This document shows, piece after piece, positions 1 to 12,156 of a stretch of 64,000 nt of DNA; the first letter of the stretch is position 1; every line of letters begins with the position of its first letter. A program made the translations under genes and the position numbers. The notes below the pieces were generated by a model that saw only the letters and a list, made by a program, of their open reading frames with translations, was not told where the DNA came from and did not search any database. Source of the stretch: Puccinellia tenuiflora (taxonomy: Eukaryota > Streptophyta > Magnoliopsida > Poales > Poaceae); NCBI GenBank assembly GCA_012064385.1, contig QRDG01001905.1:54759-118758 (forward strand), written 5' to 3'.

Positions 1-398
1 AATTTTCTTATTTACCACTACATTTAGAGGGAATATATCAGGGTTATGTCTAAATATTATGTTTGAATTTCACTGTAACTATGTAATTTAGATCGTTAGT
101 CAGAGGAAGAAAAATTTAACACAACAATTAGAGGGAATACATTGTTCAAGCATTTTTTTAGTTCAATTTAAACTCAATCTATATTTTGAGGAAGTGAACT
201 TGCATATTCTTGAAGGTTTTTTCAGATTTTTTTTGCCATAATTTTCTTATTTACCACCATAATAAGAGGGAATATATTATGGTTGTTTGGAAATGTTGGC
301 TGTTTTTAGCATTTTTTCAATATGTATGCATAGTTGGAAAGAGTTAAGTTGAATTACCTGTAAATATTATTCTTTTTTCAAATGATGCAATAAGTTAG
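1..398. repeat. Decayed AT-rich repeat next to the tandem array
   Basis: A stretch beginning aattttcttatttaccac recurs at about 240, and versions of the motif gagggaatatat appear near 29, 127, 265 and (as ggaggtaatatatt) 435. This looks like an older, diverged repeat that runs into the first clean 1.5-kb unit. No coding potential is seen. Confidence 0.55.
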
Positions 399-1889
399 TT
401 TTGTTCATTTAAAAATTTAATGAAACTCCATATTCGGAGGTAATATATTACGTGTGTGTGTAAGTTTATGATTTCGTAGCATGTAGTATTTTTTTCTGAA
501 ATTGTCTAAATACCGTTAAATAGCATCTTTGAAATGTTTTAAGTTACGCAAAGTTGTTTTTCTTAAATGTTTTTTTCCATTTCAATTATACTTATTTGAA
601 AAATAAGATGTAAAAATATTTTAGAATAGGTTCAAAGGCATATGGAATGGTTATTTTAATGTTTACATTTTTTTTAGATTTTTTTTTACTTTGTGTTTCG
701 GTTTAGTTATATTTGTTTAGAAATGAAGGTTTTAAATATTTTTGAGAAGTTTGAAATGGCTAGTTTGTTTTTTTAGGGTTGTTTTTTTTCCTTGAAGTTG
801 GTCCGCAAATGTTGTTTTTCCGTTTCAATTTTATTTATTTAGAAAATAAGATCTAAAAATAATTTAGAAAAGGTTCGAAGGCATTTGAAATGAGTATGTT
901 GATTTTTACAATTTGATAGTAATTGGTCCGAGTTGATTTTGAAATGTGCTTCTTTTTTTTCTTCTAAAATTTTGTTATTTGATTCAAATATTTTATTTGG
1001 AAACTAAGTTTTCAAATAATTTAGAAAAGATTCTAAGGCATTTGAAATGAGTATGTTGATTTTTACAATTTGATAGTAATTGGTCCGAGTTGATTTGGAA
1101 CTATATTATAAAAGTTAGGAATTTTTTGAATAATAGGAAAACAAAAAGGGAGGGGGGGGGGGCAGAAAAAAAAAGGCCGAGCCGGCCGCACAGTATGCGG
1201 CCCAGCCCAGCAAGCAGGCGAGCCCCCCAGCCCCGGCCCACTGTGACATGGCGGTGACGTCACGGTGGCCGGAGATGCGGCGGCAACGGCGACCACGGCC
1301 AGGCGGCGCCACCGCGACGCGGGACGCGGGACTGAGCGCGGTGGACGCGGCTCGGCGCGGGGTGGCCGCAGGTGGCGGCGTCGCCGCTTGTAGGCCGTCG
1401 GAGCGGCGGCGGCGACGTGCGGCCGCGACGGCGACTTCGGAGGACGGCGGCGTCGATCCCGGCGAGCTCGCTCCGTTCCGGCATGCGGCTGTGGGCGAGG
1501 ATGGAGAAGCGGCGACAGCGGAGCACGCCACGTCCGCGGATTTGAGCGGGAAGCAGCGAGACAGCGGGGGCGCGCGGCGGCGGCGCCGGCGACGTGCGGC
1601 CGCATGCGGGAGAGAGAATGGGGAGGATCTCGATCTGCCGACAATTTTGCACGAAGAACCTCGAAATTTCCAAGAATTACGCTCAGGTCCCTGTACGCAG
1701 GGAAATGTGGACTGCGGGTTCTATTTACGGGTTCTAGAGGGGTTTTTTTGCAAAAGCGTCGTCGACGCCTCGTGCGGGCCGTCGGATCGCTGGCGGACGG
1801 CCGGGATCGCGCAGCTCGCGGTACTGTTTCTCCCAACAGTACGCGAGCGAGGAGGGAGCTCCATTTCGTTCGTCTTTTATATATAGATA
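399..1889. repeat. Array unit 1
   Basis: First clean unit. The AT-rich half (399-1140) holds four diverged copies of an internal sub-repeat starting near 599, 716, 836 and 992. The CpG-rich half runs to 1889 and contains a tgacgtca palindrome at about 1254. Confidence 0.9.
1815..1885 (-). promoter_or_regulatory. Conserved hairpin plus minus-strand TATA motif in each unit
   Basis: Positions 1815-1847 form a 13-bp stem (ctcgc plus gtactgtt against aacagtac plus gcgag) with one bulged G and a tctccc loop. About 25 bp further on lies a TATATATAAAAG motif read on the minus strand (1873-1885), facing the CpG-rich half. The same pair occurs at about 3312, 4811 and 6308. The layout resembles a core promoter reading into a CpG island, but no transcript can be shown from sequence. 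Confidence 0.4.
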
Positions 1890-3386
1890 TTTTGTTCATT
1901 TAAAAATTTAATGAAACTCCATATTCGGAGGTAATATATTACGTGTGTGTGTAAGTTTATGATTTCGTAGCATGTAGTATTTTTTTTCTGAAATTGTCTA
2001 AATACCGTTAAATAGCATCTTTGAAATGTTTTAAGTTACGCAAAGTTGTTTTTTTTAAATGTTTTTTTTCCATTTCAATTATACTTATTTGAAAAAATAA
2101 GATGTAAAAATATTTTAGAATAGGTTCAAAGGCATATGGAATGGTTATTTTAATGTTTACATTTTTTTAGATTTTTTTTTTACTTTGTGTTTCGGTTTAG
2201 TTATATTTGTTTAGAAATGAAGGTTTTAAATATTTTTGAGAAGTTTGAAATGGCTAGTTTGTTTTTTTAGGGTTGTTTTTTTTTCCTTGAAGTTGGTCCG
2301 CAAATGTTGTTTTTCCGTTTCAATTTTATTTATTTAGAAAATAAGATCTAAAAATAATTTAGAAAAGGTTCGAAGGCATTTGAAATGAGTATGTTGATTT
2401 TTACAATTTGATAGTAATTGGTCCGAGTTGATTTTGAAATGTGCTTTCTTTTTTTCTTCTAAAATTTTGTTATTTGATTCAAATATTTTTATTTGGAAAC
2501 TAAGTTTTCAAATAATTTAGAAAAGATTCTAAGGCATTTGAAATGAGTATGTTGATCTTTACAATTTGATAGTAATTGGTCCGAGTTGATTTGGAACTAT
2601 ATTATAAAAGTTAGGAATTTTTTGAATAATAGGAAAACAAAAAGGGAGGGGGGGGGGGGCAGAAAAAAAAAGGCCGAGCCGGCCGCACAGTATGCGGCCC
2701 CGCCCAGCAAGCAGGCGAGCCCCCCAGCCCCGGCCCACTGTGACATGGCGGTGATGTCACGGTGGCCGGAGATGCGGCGGCAACGGCGACCACGGCCAGG
2801 CGGCGCCACCGCGACGCGGGACGCGGGACTGAGCGCGGTGGACGCGGCTCGGCGCGGGGTGGCCGCAGGTGGCGGCGTCGCCGCTTGTAGGCCGTCGGAG
2901 CGGCGGCGGCGACGTGCGGCCGCGACGGCGACTTCGGAGGACGGCGGCGTCGATCCCGGCGAGCTCGCTCCGTTCCGGCATGCGGCTGTGGGCGAGGATG
3001 GAGAAGCGGCGACGGCGGAGCACGCCACGTCCGCGGATTTGAGCGGGAAGCAGCGAGACAGCGGGGGCGCGCGGCGGCGGCGCCGGCGACGTGCGGCCGC
3101 ATGCGGGAGAGAGAACGGGGAGGATCTCGATCTGCCGACAATTTTGCACGAAGAACCTCGAAGTTTCCGAGAATTACGCTCAGGTCCCTGTACGCAGGGA
3201 AATGTGGACTGCGGGTTCTATTTACGGGTTCTAGAGGGGCTTTTTTGCAAAAGCATCATCGACGCCTCGCGCGGGCCGTCGGATCGCTGGCGGACGGCCG
3301 GGATCGCGCAGCTCGCGGTACTGTTTCTCCCAACAGTACGCGAGCGAGGAGGGAGCTCCATTTCGTTCGTCTTTTATATATAGATA
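1890..3386. repeat. Array unit 2
   Basis: Second unit. The tgacgtca palindrome of the other units is altered to tgatgtca here, one of the few substitutions in the CpG-rich half. Confidence 0.9.
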
Positions 3387-4885
3387 TTTTGTTCATTTAA
3401 AAATTTAATGAAACTCCATATTCGGAGGTAATATATTACGTGTGTGTGTAAGTTTATGATTTCGTAGCATGTAGTATTTTTTTTCTGAAATTGTCTAAAT
3501 ACCGTTAAATAGCATCTTTGAAATGTTTTAAGTTACGCAAAGTTGTTTTTTTTAAATGTTTTTTTTCCATTTCAATTATACTTATTTGAAAAAATAAGAT
3601 GTAAAAATATTTTAGAATAGGTTCAAAGGCATATGGAATGGTTATTTTAATGTTTACATTTTTTTAGATTTTTTTTTACTTTGTGTTTCGGTTTAGTTAT
3701 ATTTGTTTAGAAATGAAGGTTTTAAATATTTTTGAGAAGTTTGAAATGGCTAGTTTGTTTTTTTAGGGTTGTTTTTTTTTTCCTTGAAGTTGGTCCGCAA
3801 ATGTTGTTTTTCCGTTTCAATTTTATTTATTTAGAAAATAAGATCTAAAAATAATTTAGAAAAGGTTCGAAGGCATTTGAAATGAGTATGTTGATTTTTA
3901 CAATTTGATAGTAATTGGTCCGAGTTGATTTTGAAATGTGCTTCTTTTTTTTCTTCTAAAATTTTGTTATTTGATTCAAATATTTTTATTTGGAAACTAA
4001 GTTTTCAAATAATTTAGAAAAGATTCTAAGGCATTTGAAATGAGTATGTTGATTTTAACAATTTGATAGTAATTGGTCCGAGTTGATTTGGAACTATATT
4101 ATAAAAGTTAGGAAATTTTTGAATAATAGGAAAACAAAAAGGGAGGGGGGGGGGGGGCAGAAAAAAAAAAGGCCGAGCCGGCCGCACAGTATGCGGCCCA
4201 GCCCAGCAAGCAGGCGAGCCCCCCAGCCCCGGCCCACTGTGACATGGCGGTGACGTCACGGTGGCCGGAGATGCGGCGGCAACGGCGACCACGGCCAGGC
4301 GGCGCCACCGCGACGCGGGACGCGGGACTGAGCGCGGTGGACGCGGCTCGGCGCGGGGTGGCCGCAGGTGGCGGCGTCGCCGCTTGTAGGACGTCGGAGC
4401 GGCGGCGGCGACGTGCGGCCGCGACGGCGACTTCGGAGGACGGCGGCGTCGATCCCGGCGAGCTCGCTCCGTTCCGGCATGCGGCTGTGGGCGAGGATGG
4501 AGAAGCGGCGACGACGGAGCACGCCACGTCCGTGGATTTGAGCGGGAAGCAGCGAGACAGCGGGGGCGCGCGGCGGCGGCGCCGGCGACGTGCGGCCGCA
4601 TGCGGGAGAGAGAATGGGGAGGATCTCGATCTGCCGACAATTTTGCATGAAGAACCTCGAAATTTCTGAGAATTACGCTCAGGTCCCTGTACGCAGGGAA
4701 ATGTGGACTGCGGGTTCTATTTACGGGTTCTAGAGGGGCTTTTTTGCAAAAGCGTCGTCGACGCCTCGCGCGGGCCGTCGGATCGCTGGCGGACGGCCGG
4801 GATCGCGCAGCTCGCGGTACTGTTTCTCCCAACAGTACGCGAGCGAGGAGGGAGCTCCATTTCGTTCGTCTTTTATATATAGATA
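3387..4885. repeat. Array unit 3
   Basis: Third unit. It carries a private change in the CpG-rich half (ggacgtcgg instead of ggccgtcgg, near 4390) and a longer G run near 4145. Confidence 0.9.
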
Positions 4886-6382
4886 TTTTGTTCATTTAAA
4901 AATTTAATGAAACTCCATAGTCGGAGGTAATATATTACGTGTGTGTGTAAGTTTATGATTTCGTAGCATGTAGTATTTTTTTTCTGAAATTGTCTAAATA
5001 CCGTTAAATAGCATCTTTGAAATGTTTTAAGTTACGCAAAGTTGTTTGTTTTAAATGTTTTTTTTCCATTTCAATTATACTTATTTGAAAAAATAAGATG
5101 TAAAAATATTTTAGAATAGGTTCAAAGGCATATGGAATGGTTATTTTAATGTTTACATTTTTTTTAGATTTTTTTTTACTTTGTGTTTCGGTTTAGTTAT
5201 ATTTGTTTAGAAATGAAGGTTTTAAATATTTTTGAGAAGTTTGAAATGGCTAGTTTGTTTTTTTAGGGTTGTTTTTTTTTCCTTGAAGTTGGTCCGCAAA
5301 TGTTGTTTTTCCGTTTCAATTTTATTTATTTAGAAAATAAGATCTAAAAATAATTTAGAAAAGGTTCGAAGGCATTTGAAATGAGTATGTTGATTTTTAC
5401 AATTTGATAGTAATTGGTCCGAGTTGATTTTGAAATGTGCTTCATTTTTTCTTCTAAAATTTTGTTATTTGATTCAAATATTTTTATTTGGAAACTAAGT
5501 TTTCAAATAATTTAGAAAAGATTCTAAGGCATTTGAAATGAGTATGTTGATTTTTACAATTTGATAGTAATTGGTCCGAGTTGATTTGGAACTATATTAT
5601 AAAAGTTAGGATTTTTTTGAATAATAGGAAAACAAAAAGGGAGGGGGGGGGGGGCAGAAAAAAAAAGGCCGAGCCGGCCGCACAGTATGCGGCCCAGCCC
5701 AGCAAGCAGGCGAGCCCCCCCAGCCCCAGCCCACTGTGACATGGCGGTGACGTCACGGTGGCCGGAGATGCGGCGGCAACGGCGACCACGGCCAGGCGGC
5801 GCCACCGCGACGCGGGACGCGGGACTGAGCGCGGTGGACGCGGCTCGGCGCGGGGTGGCCGCAGGTGGCGGCGTCGCCGCTTGTAGGCCGTCGGAGCGGC
5901 GGCGGCGACGTGCGGCCGCGACGGCGACTTCGGAGGACGGCGGCGTCGATCCCGGCGAGCTCGCTCCGTTCCGGCATGCGGCTGTGGGCGAGGATGGAGA
6001 AGCGGCGACGGCGGAGCACGCCACGTCCGCGGATTTGAGCGGGAAGCAGCGAGACAGCGGGGGCGCGCGGCGGCGGCGCCGGCGACGTGCGGCCGCATGC
6101 GGGAGAGAGAATGGGGAGGATCTCGATCTGCCGACAATTTTGCATGAAGAACCTCGAAATTTCCGAGAATTACGCTCAGGTCCCTGTACGCAGGGAAATG
6201 TGGACTGCGGGTTCTATTTACGGGTTCTAGAGGGGCTTTTTTGCAAAAGCGTCGTCGACGCCTCGCGCGGGCCGTCGGATCGCTAGCGGACGGCCGGGAT
6301 CGCGCAGCTCGCGGTACTGTTTCTCCCAACAGTACGCGAGCGAGGAGGGAGCTCCATTTCGTTCGTCTTTTATATATAGATA
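4886..6382. repeat. Array unit 4
   Basis: Last unit, ending at a tatatagata/gatgg junction with unrelated flanking DNA. No target-site duplication is seen at the array ends. Confidence 0.9.
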
Positions 6383-7034
6383 GATGGATGACTAAGGACA
6401 GAAAATTTTCTGCTAGCTGCTAGTCCAATGTTTCAGACATAATCGATCTCAATGATCACTCGACCATAACCTTACTCACTAGCAAAAGAGAATGTGTCTC
6501 GTAAAGTCGAAGCGTCATTGATCAGGGGTTCCGATATACAACTATAAATCTTGGAATATTTTCTCGCCGGGGGGGGGGGGGGGGGGGGGGGGGTCTTCCA
6601 CCTGCAAGTCAGGCGGACATGTTTAAATCGATCTTGCGCCCTAAGAAATTCCATTGTTCGTGAAGTTTTATAAATGAACTCCATTAATATAGATGGATTA
6701 AAACAATCGCTCCATGAGTAAGAAATTACATCACCGTAGTCATAGTGATTACTGCTCGCTCCCTCGAAGTAAACGCAGGGTCACATAGATTGTCCCCTTG
6801 TCCATGTAGAACGATGCATCGTGGGTAATTTGATCATAAGTATATCCTTCGCTGCTGTCTGAAACTGTTGTACTTGTACATGATCACACTCGGTGAGAGC
6901 ATGCATCAAGGTCGAAACTCCGCTTTACAAACTCCAAATGTGCTCTTTTCCGTGACATGCCGCAATGACAGAGTTACGTAATCAGGTAAAATTTCTCGAA
7001 GAACTCATGACTAAAATACCCACACTTTAGGAAC
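6383..7034. other. Intergenic; only a 25-base G run seen
   Basis: No gene or repeat is recognised. A run of 25 G occupies 6569-6593 and may be misread in length. Confidence 0.6.
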
Positions 7035-7036
7035 TA

Positions 7037-7264
7037 CCCCCTCTGTTACTAGATGTGCACACGCTTTTTGAGATTTAATTTTGACCTTGAATTTAACAAG
7101 TGACATGTAGGTTATGTGTCAGAAAAATGATGCCATTAAATTTGTATTCAAAAGAAGTTTTTAATGGTATAGTTTAAGTCACCTAACTTGTATATTATCG
7201 GTCTAGTTTACAATCAAAGTTAAATCTCAAATACGTACACACCTTATATTTCAGAACGGAGGAG
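7037..7264. mobile_element. Stowaway-type MITE
   Basis: Flanked by TA on both sides (7035-7036 and 7265-7266). The ends read CCCCCTCTGTTACTAG and, reverse-complemented, CTCCTCCGTTCTGAAAT, matching the CTCCCTCCGTT termini of grass Stowaway (Tc1/mariner-derived) elements. The interior is AT-rich and non-coding. Confidence 0.85.
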
Positions 7265-7266
7265 TA

Positions 7267-8190
7267 CACAAAGCTTCCATGACCTTTTTGAAACCTCACC
7301 ATCGTTATCTGAAAATGATGGCATAGCTCCACTAGAAACTGTTTCAGTTAACTGATCCTTTTGGACCATCGCTAGATAAGCAGAACGCACCGCATAGATT
7401 CCTAACTTTTCTTTGGATCGATCAAGCCAGTCCTCCTCAGCATCGATACACAGTGGAATTTTCCATCTTGTTCAGTTCAGCATCAACCGCAACATTCAGA
7501 AGACATGATTTACGCTGAGCTGCTGAGGTACTAGCGCCGTTAGCGTGATCCCTTGAGATACAGATCGCATGATCTAGCAGCAGAACTGTGGTGATCTCTG
7601 GACGACCCAGCATATAAATGTTCAGCCCGAGGCGTGGTGTCCTGTGATATGTATGTTGATGCTAAGTTATAATTAGATCGACATGTTCCATTGAAGTTTT
7701 CAACACAAATGTATGCACGCACAAGATATGTGTTTTTAGTGGTGCCACATGAGTGCTTTTTTTTTGTAGACAGAGTGAGGGTTGATTAGGATATTAGTTG
7801 AAACTGTTAACAAGATAGAGCAATGTAGAAGGGAGCGCTCGGAGTATGAGGCGTTGTCGAGAATTCCGGTCTATCAGTACAATTTCACACTTGTTGCGCA
7901 CTCGGTAACCATGAGTATGCATCCTGCATAATATGTATAGTTTTTTCGTAGATAGTGGAGTCATTTGATTTTCTTAATCACAAACTGGACAAACAGAAGT
8001 TGTTCAGATGCTCATATTTTTCTCTGTACGGTACTAAATATCGTGGACATGAAGAATTGAAGACATCGGCTGTCGGTAAAGTGGTAGTCAGCGCAGTAGT
8101 ACCGATTTGTCGGCCCGTCGAACACTGATGTTCAGCTGCTCCTCTAAACGAAGGTCAATTTGGCACGCCTGTGCGACCACAAAAACAGAG
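7267..8190. other. Intergenic, nothing recognised
   Basis: Read on both strands; no gene, terminal repeat or tandem structure that I can support. Confidence 0.5.
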
Positions 8191-8274
8191 ACTTTGTTTT
8201 TTTTTAGATAAAAAGCTTTTATTGCCCGGCTTTGAGTTAACAAAGCCCAGAGTTCACACGACCAGATTCATACA

Positions 8275-8378
8275 ACTGCTGCGGCATACAGCTTAGCCAA
8301 AGGAAAGCGACATAATGTTGCGGCATACAGCTTAGCCAACCTATGACAGGGGTGCTGCGGCATACAGCTTAGCCAAAA
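8275..8378 (-). repeat. Triplicated 22-bp motif at the LINE 3' end
   Basis: The motif ctgcggcatacagcttagcc and close variants occur three times (about 8279, 8317, 8355), spaced about 38 bp, between the end of the coding part and the A-rich tail. Confidence 0.85.
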
Positions 8379-8421
8379 CGAGAGAAAAATAAAATCTAGG
8401 TGGCGCACTAGAACAGCGGAG

Positions 8422-10254
8422 TCAAGGCGTGGGAGGCCGGCACGCCAGGTTGGTCTTCTTGATCTCGTCAGCAAGCCTCCTCGCTCCCTCTTGGTCTTTA
8501 CTTCGGAGAGTTGGAATCCACAGCTGCAGGAAAACCGAAGATTTGACGAGAATGTCAGCGGGGTGTCGAATAACCTTCTTTTCAATAGCGAGCTTATTTC
8601 TAACATGCCAAAGAGCCCAGGATTGAGCCAGAAACATGACCCAAAGCATTCTGCGATAGTGACCCGAGTGGTTGGCCAGGATGGCAAAGAAATGCGCAAA
8701 GCTAGTCGGCGCCCAGTCCCTCCCGAGGGCTTGGCGTAGGGCACTCCAGGCGAACCTAGCCATAGAGCACCCAAAGAAAATATGGTCGGCATTCTCTAGC
8801 GCCCCACACAGCGCACATCGGCCATCCGTCGGTCTGAAGCGAGACGCAATCTGCATGCTAGACGGAAGTTTGTCAAGAGCCAGTTGCCAAGAGAACACTT
8901 TAATTTTTAACGGTAGCTTTGCTTCCCAAATATCCCTATAGATGGGAAAAGTCGCCCCTTGCGACAGGTAAGAGTACATAGAGTTGACAGAGTACTTTCC
9001 TGAGGGATCGAGGGACCAGGAAAGCTCGTCATGACCAGGTCTGAGGGAAATCGCCGCAAGAATGGAGTTTAGATCCTGCCACTGCAACATCCCAGCCGCA
9101 TCAAGAGATCTACGGAGGTGGAGGCCAACCGCAACTGCGGAGGCCACAGAAATCGCTTGGTTATCACAGATACTGAAAAGGAGAGGGAATTTGTGGCAGA
9201 GGGGCCCGTCCCCCTGCCACCAGTCAAACCAAAACAAAGTTCGCGCCCCGTTGTTGACCTTGTATTTGGCTCCCGCTTTGAAGAGGTGTTTTATTTTGTG
9301 AAGGCTCTTCCAAAACTGCGAACCCCCTCGGTCCGAGCTGGAGAAGATGTCCCCGTTAGTAGTGTACTTGGCCCTAATAAGCCTTGCCCAAATCGTGTCC
9401 TCCATCTGATAGATCTTCCAGATCCATTTAAGCATAAGCGCTTCGTTCATAAGCTTCGAGTTGAGGATTCCGAGGCCCCCACACTCCTTCGGCCTACAGA
9501 CTGCGGGCCAATTCACCATGTGATATTTCCGCTGTGGGCCAGTTCCTTCCCAAAAGAATTTAGCCCGGTGTGAGTCAAACTGTTTATGGATGCCTTCCTG
9601 GAGGAGAAAAAGACCCATCGCATACATCGGCAAGCTAGCCAGACAGGAATTCGAAAGGATGAGCCGTCCACCCGAGGACAGAAACCTTCCAATCCAAGGC
9701 TCAACTCGGTCTGCAAGCTTCTGGACAAGAAAGGACCACTGGTCCACCGTGAGCTTATGGTCAGCAATGGGAAGTCCCAGATAGGTCATCGGAAGCGATC
9801 CCAGCTTGCAGTTAAGGATATTAGCCACTCTAGATTGGGTCTCGAGAGGCAGACCCAAGACAACAACCTCACTCTTATGATAGTTAATTTTTAGACCCGA
9901 CATATTCTCGAAGCACATGAGCAGAAATTTCAAGTTGGCCAACTCCAACTCATTGTATTGGATGAGGATAATTGTGTCATCGGCGTATTGAACGTGGGAG
10001 ACGCCGCCGGGGACCAAGTGCGGCACCACCCCGTGGATATGACCCGCGGCACACGCTGCAGAGAGAATGGCTGAGAGCCCCTCAGCCACAAAGTTGAACA
10101 GCTGCGGTGAGAGTGGGTCCCCTTGACGCACCCCACGTTTATTGCGGAAGAAAGGGCCCATTTCTCCGTTTATAGATATGGCAGTCTGGCCTCCCGATAC
10201 CAGCTGCGAGATGGGATGGATATAACCCGCGTCGAAACCCTTTCGACGTAGCAC
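8422..10254 (-). pseudogene. LINE reverse transcriptase and zinc-binding domain, partial
   Basis: A 610-residue open stretch from the second half of a plant L1-type ORF2. It would copy element RNA at a nicked chromosomal target. Visible in order: the RQGDPLSPQLFNF motif, the catalytic YADDT box, the YLGLP motif, and a C-terminal zf-RVT domain with a CALCGALENADHIFFGC pattern. The true N-terminal half of the reverse transcriptase lies upstream in other frames (FRPITLINVIFKIISKAFA near 10500), separated by a stop and frameshifts. The chosen start is only the first codon after the break, not a natural start. Not expected to be functional. Confidence 0.85.
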
Positions 10255-10740
10255 CTCGATGAGATAGTCCCAGTTAACCCTATCGTATGCCTAAGCAAAA
10301 TGCCCCCTAGCTTTTTGCTTTTTATTTCCTGAGTGATCTCATGAAGAGCGAGTGCGCCATCCAGAATGAAATCTACCCTTGATGAAGGCACTCTGGTTGG
10401 GGCTAATAATTTTGTTTGCCACCGGATCCAGACGGGAGGCAAAGGCCTTAGAGATTATTTTGAAGATTACGTTGATCAAGGTGATAGGTCGAAATTGTGT
10501 GATTTTGTCCGCTCCGGGAATCTTCGGGATCAGCGACAACACCCCGAAGTTGAGACTTTGTTTCCAGTCAGCGTGAGAGAAGTATCTTCTGCAACCGCTT
10601 CTTCAACCTGCCAACTCGAATTAACACCGCTGAAAAGGCACCGTTTCACTGTCCTCTTCAATTTTACTTTCGCATTGCAGCAAAGTATACATCTCGTTGA
10701 ACAGGCGATCGACCAACGAGCTAGAGCGAAACATGCCTCA

Positions 10741-12156
10741 TTTTTTTAACAGAGAAACATGCCTCATTTATCAGTTATTTTCACTGGCCGCGACACAGGG
10801 ATCGATCGACAACTCACAGAGCGTGCATGGCCGTAGCGGTGGTTGGGGGAGAAGAAAGGGGGAAAAGGCGACTGATCGACGGGACGGTGGGCATTGCTTC
10901 ACTTGCAATGCACCCCACCCGCCAAACCTTGTCATCACTCCCCCCACGTTGCTCTCAGGATCACAGAGCAGAGGAATTGATTACTCTTCCGGGAATGCCT
11001 GGATTTCGCGGTGGTGCAGCCACTAATGCATGCCTCATTATTAACTGTACCGAACCTGGGAATAGTGGGCATAAGCCAGCCGGCAGAAGGCCCTAGCGCC
11101 ATTGAGGAAGGGGAGACCCACCCCTGTTGGTGGTAACATGGACCAGGATCGACGTCTCACCGATCTAATCGTCGTTCGCGAGTCCCTGTCGGCGCGTAAT
11201 TGCTGTGGAACAGCGGCGGGTCGGATCGATCGGGATGGCCGGCTTGCTTGCTTGCTGCTCTCTTGCTTGGTAGGATGGAGGATCATATGAAATCTAGTGA
11301 AAACTACGTGCGTCCGTGCGTGCATGTCCATCGGCGATCTGGCATCGGTCGCCGCGTCGCGCGCGCTAGCTGTGAATGTGATGTTGCGGCTGAGCAACTA
11401 ACTAGAGATCGAAAATGACTAGCTACGGACGATCTGGTGTCTGTTCCGAACTCAAGATCATGCTCTACTCTGTCTCTGCAAATGCTGAAAGTGGGTGCCT
11501 GAACTTGCTTCAGGACGGCGCATGAATGAGATCGATCGTTGGTCGGTCTTGGTGATCGATCTGTTCAAACAGAGGCTGCATCTCGAAGCACCATCCAAAA
11601 GATGCCTACATCAGTTCCTCTTTTCTCTCTGTTAAGACGGTCTTGTTTGTTGGCGCTTCAAATCACCACAGCCTGTATATATATATATATATATTATCTC
11701 ACTTGAATTGCTGCAACCTTAATCATGCATGATCGATGGTTACCGGCCGGTGCGATGCCACCTGGGAGCTAGCTACACCTAGCTTCAATTCTTGATGCGA
11801 GCTCCGCACCATGCTATGATCCTGGAAAAGACATAATCAATGTGTAAGAAAGGTGTGGATCGACGACATGTAAATCGTACCTATGTCTGTCAAAGTTCTT
11901 ACCTTTTCTGAAATAAATTGGGAAAGTTGGTTGCGTTGCCTTTACCTTTAGTTAGTAACCACCTTTCCGTTCTTCGATTATTGATCTGGCTGATCGAGGA
12001 GTGACATTGTCTTTACTGTCTCTGCATTAACCTTGGGGAGGCCATCACATGGGATCAATTCCATTTCAGGGGTTTGCGCTACAAGATATTTTTATGTGAG
12101 CTGGCTAATGGAAATTACTAGCCATTTGGTCTAGTAGAGTTAATTTGTATCACCGA
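10741..12156. other. Intergenic; TA microsatellite only
   Basis: No gene is recognised. A short (TA)n tract lies at about 11676-11694. The phrase aaacatgcctcattt occurs twice near 10727 and 10757, at the truncated 5' side of the LINE, possibly an insertion scar. Confidence 0.5.

Larger units (their letters stand above)
399..6382. repeat. Four-unit tandem array, about 1.5 kb period
   Basis: The junction motif ttttgttcattt recurs at 399, 1890, 3387 and 4886, giving unit lengths of 1491, 1497, 1499 and about 1497 bp. Units are nearly identical by eye; differences are mostly homopolymer lengths and scattered single bases. Each unit has an AT-rich first half and a CpG-rich second half of roughly 740 bp each. 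The array ends cleanly at 6382, where tatatatagata is followed by unrelated sequence. Long open frames occur on both strands of the CpG-rich half, but they are open in several frames at once, arginine/alanine/proline rich and match no family I recognise, so I do not call them genes. Confidence 0.95.
8194..10740 (-). mobile_element. 5'-truncated L1-type LINE
   Basis: A non-LTR retrotransposon on the minus strand. Its 3' end near 8194-8225 shows an AATAAA-type signal followed by an A-rich tail. Reverse transcriptase and the C-terminal zinc-binding domain are present, while the endonuclease domain is absent, so the copy is truncated at its 5' end near 10740. Reading is broken upstream of about 10260, including a stop just before the AYDRVNW motif. 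Confidence 0.85.

Noticed and set aside
1063..6329. Long open frames on both strands of the CpG-rich half of each array unit (up to 289 codons)
   Set aside because: They are open in several frames at once, dominated by Arg/Ala/Pro/Ser from GC codons, match no family, and differ between nearly identical units through small indels.
1..6382. Array as a ribosomal DNA intergenic spacer
   Set aside because: Sub-repeats and promoter-like motifs suggested it, but there is no rRNA sequence and no plant Pol I start consensus.
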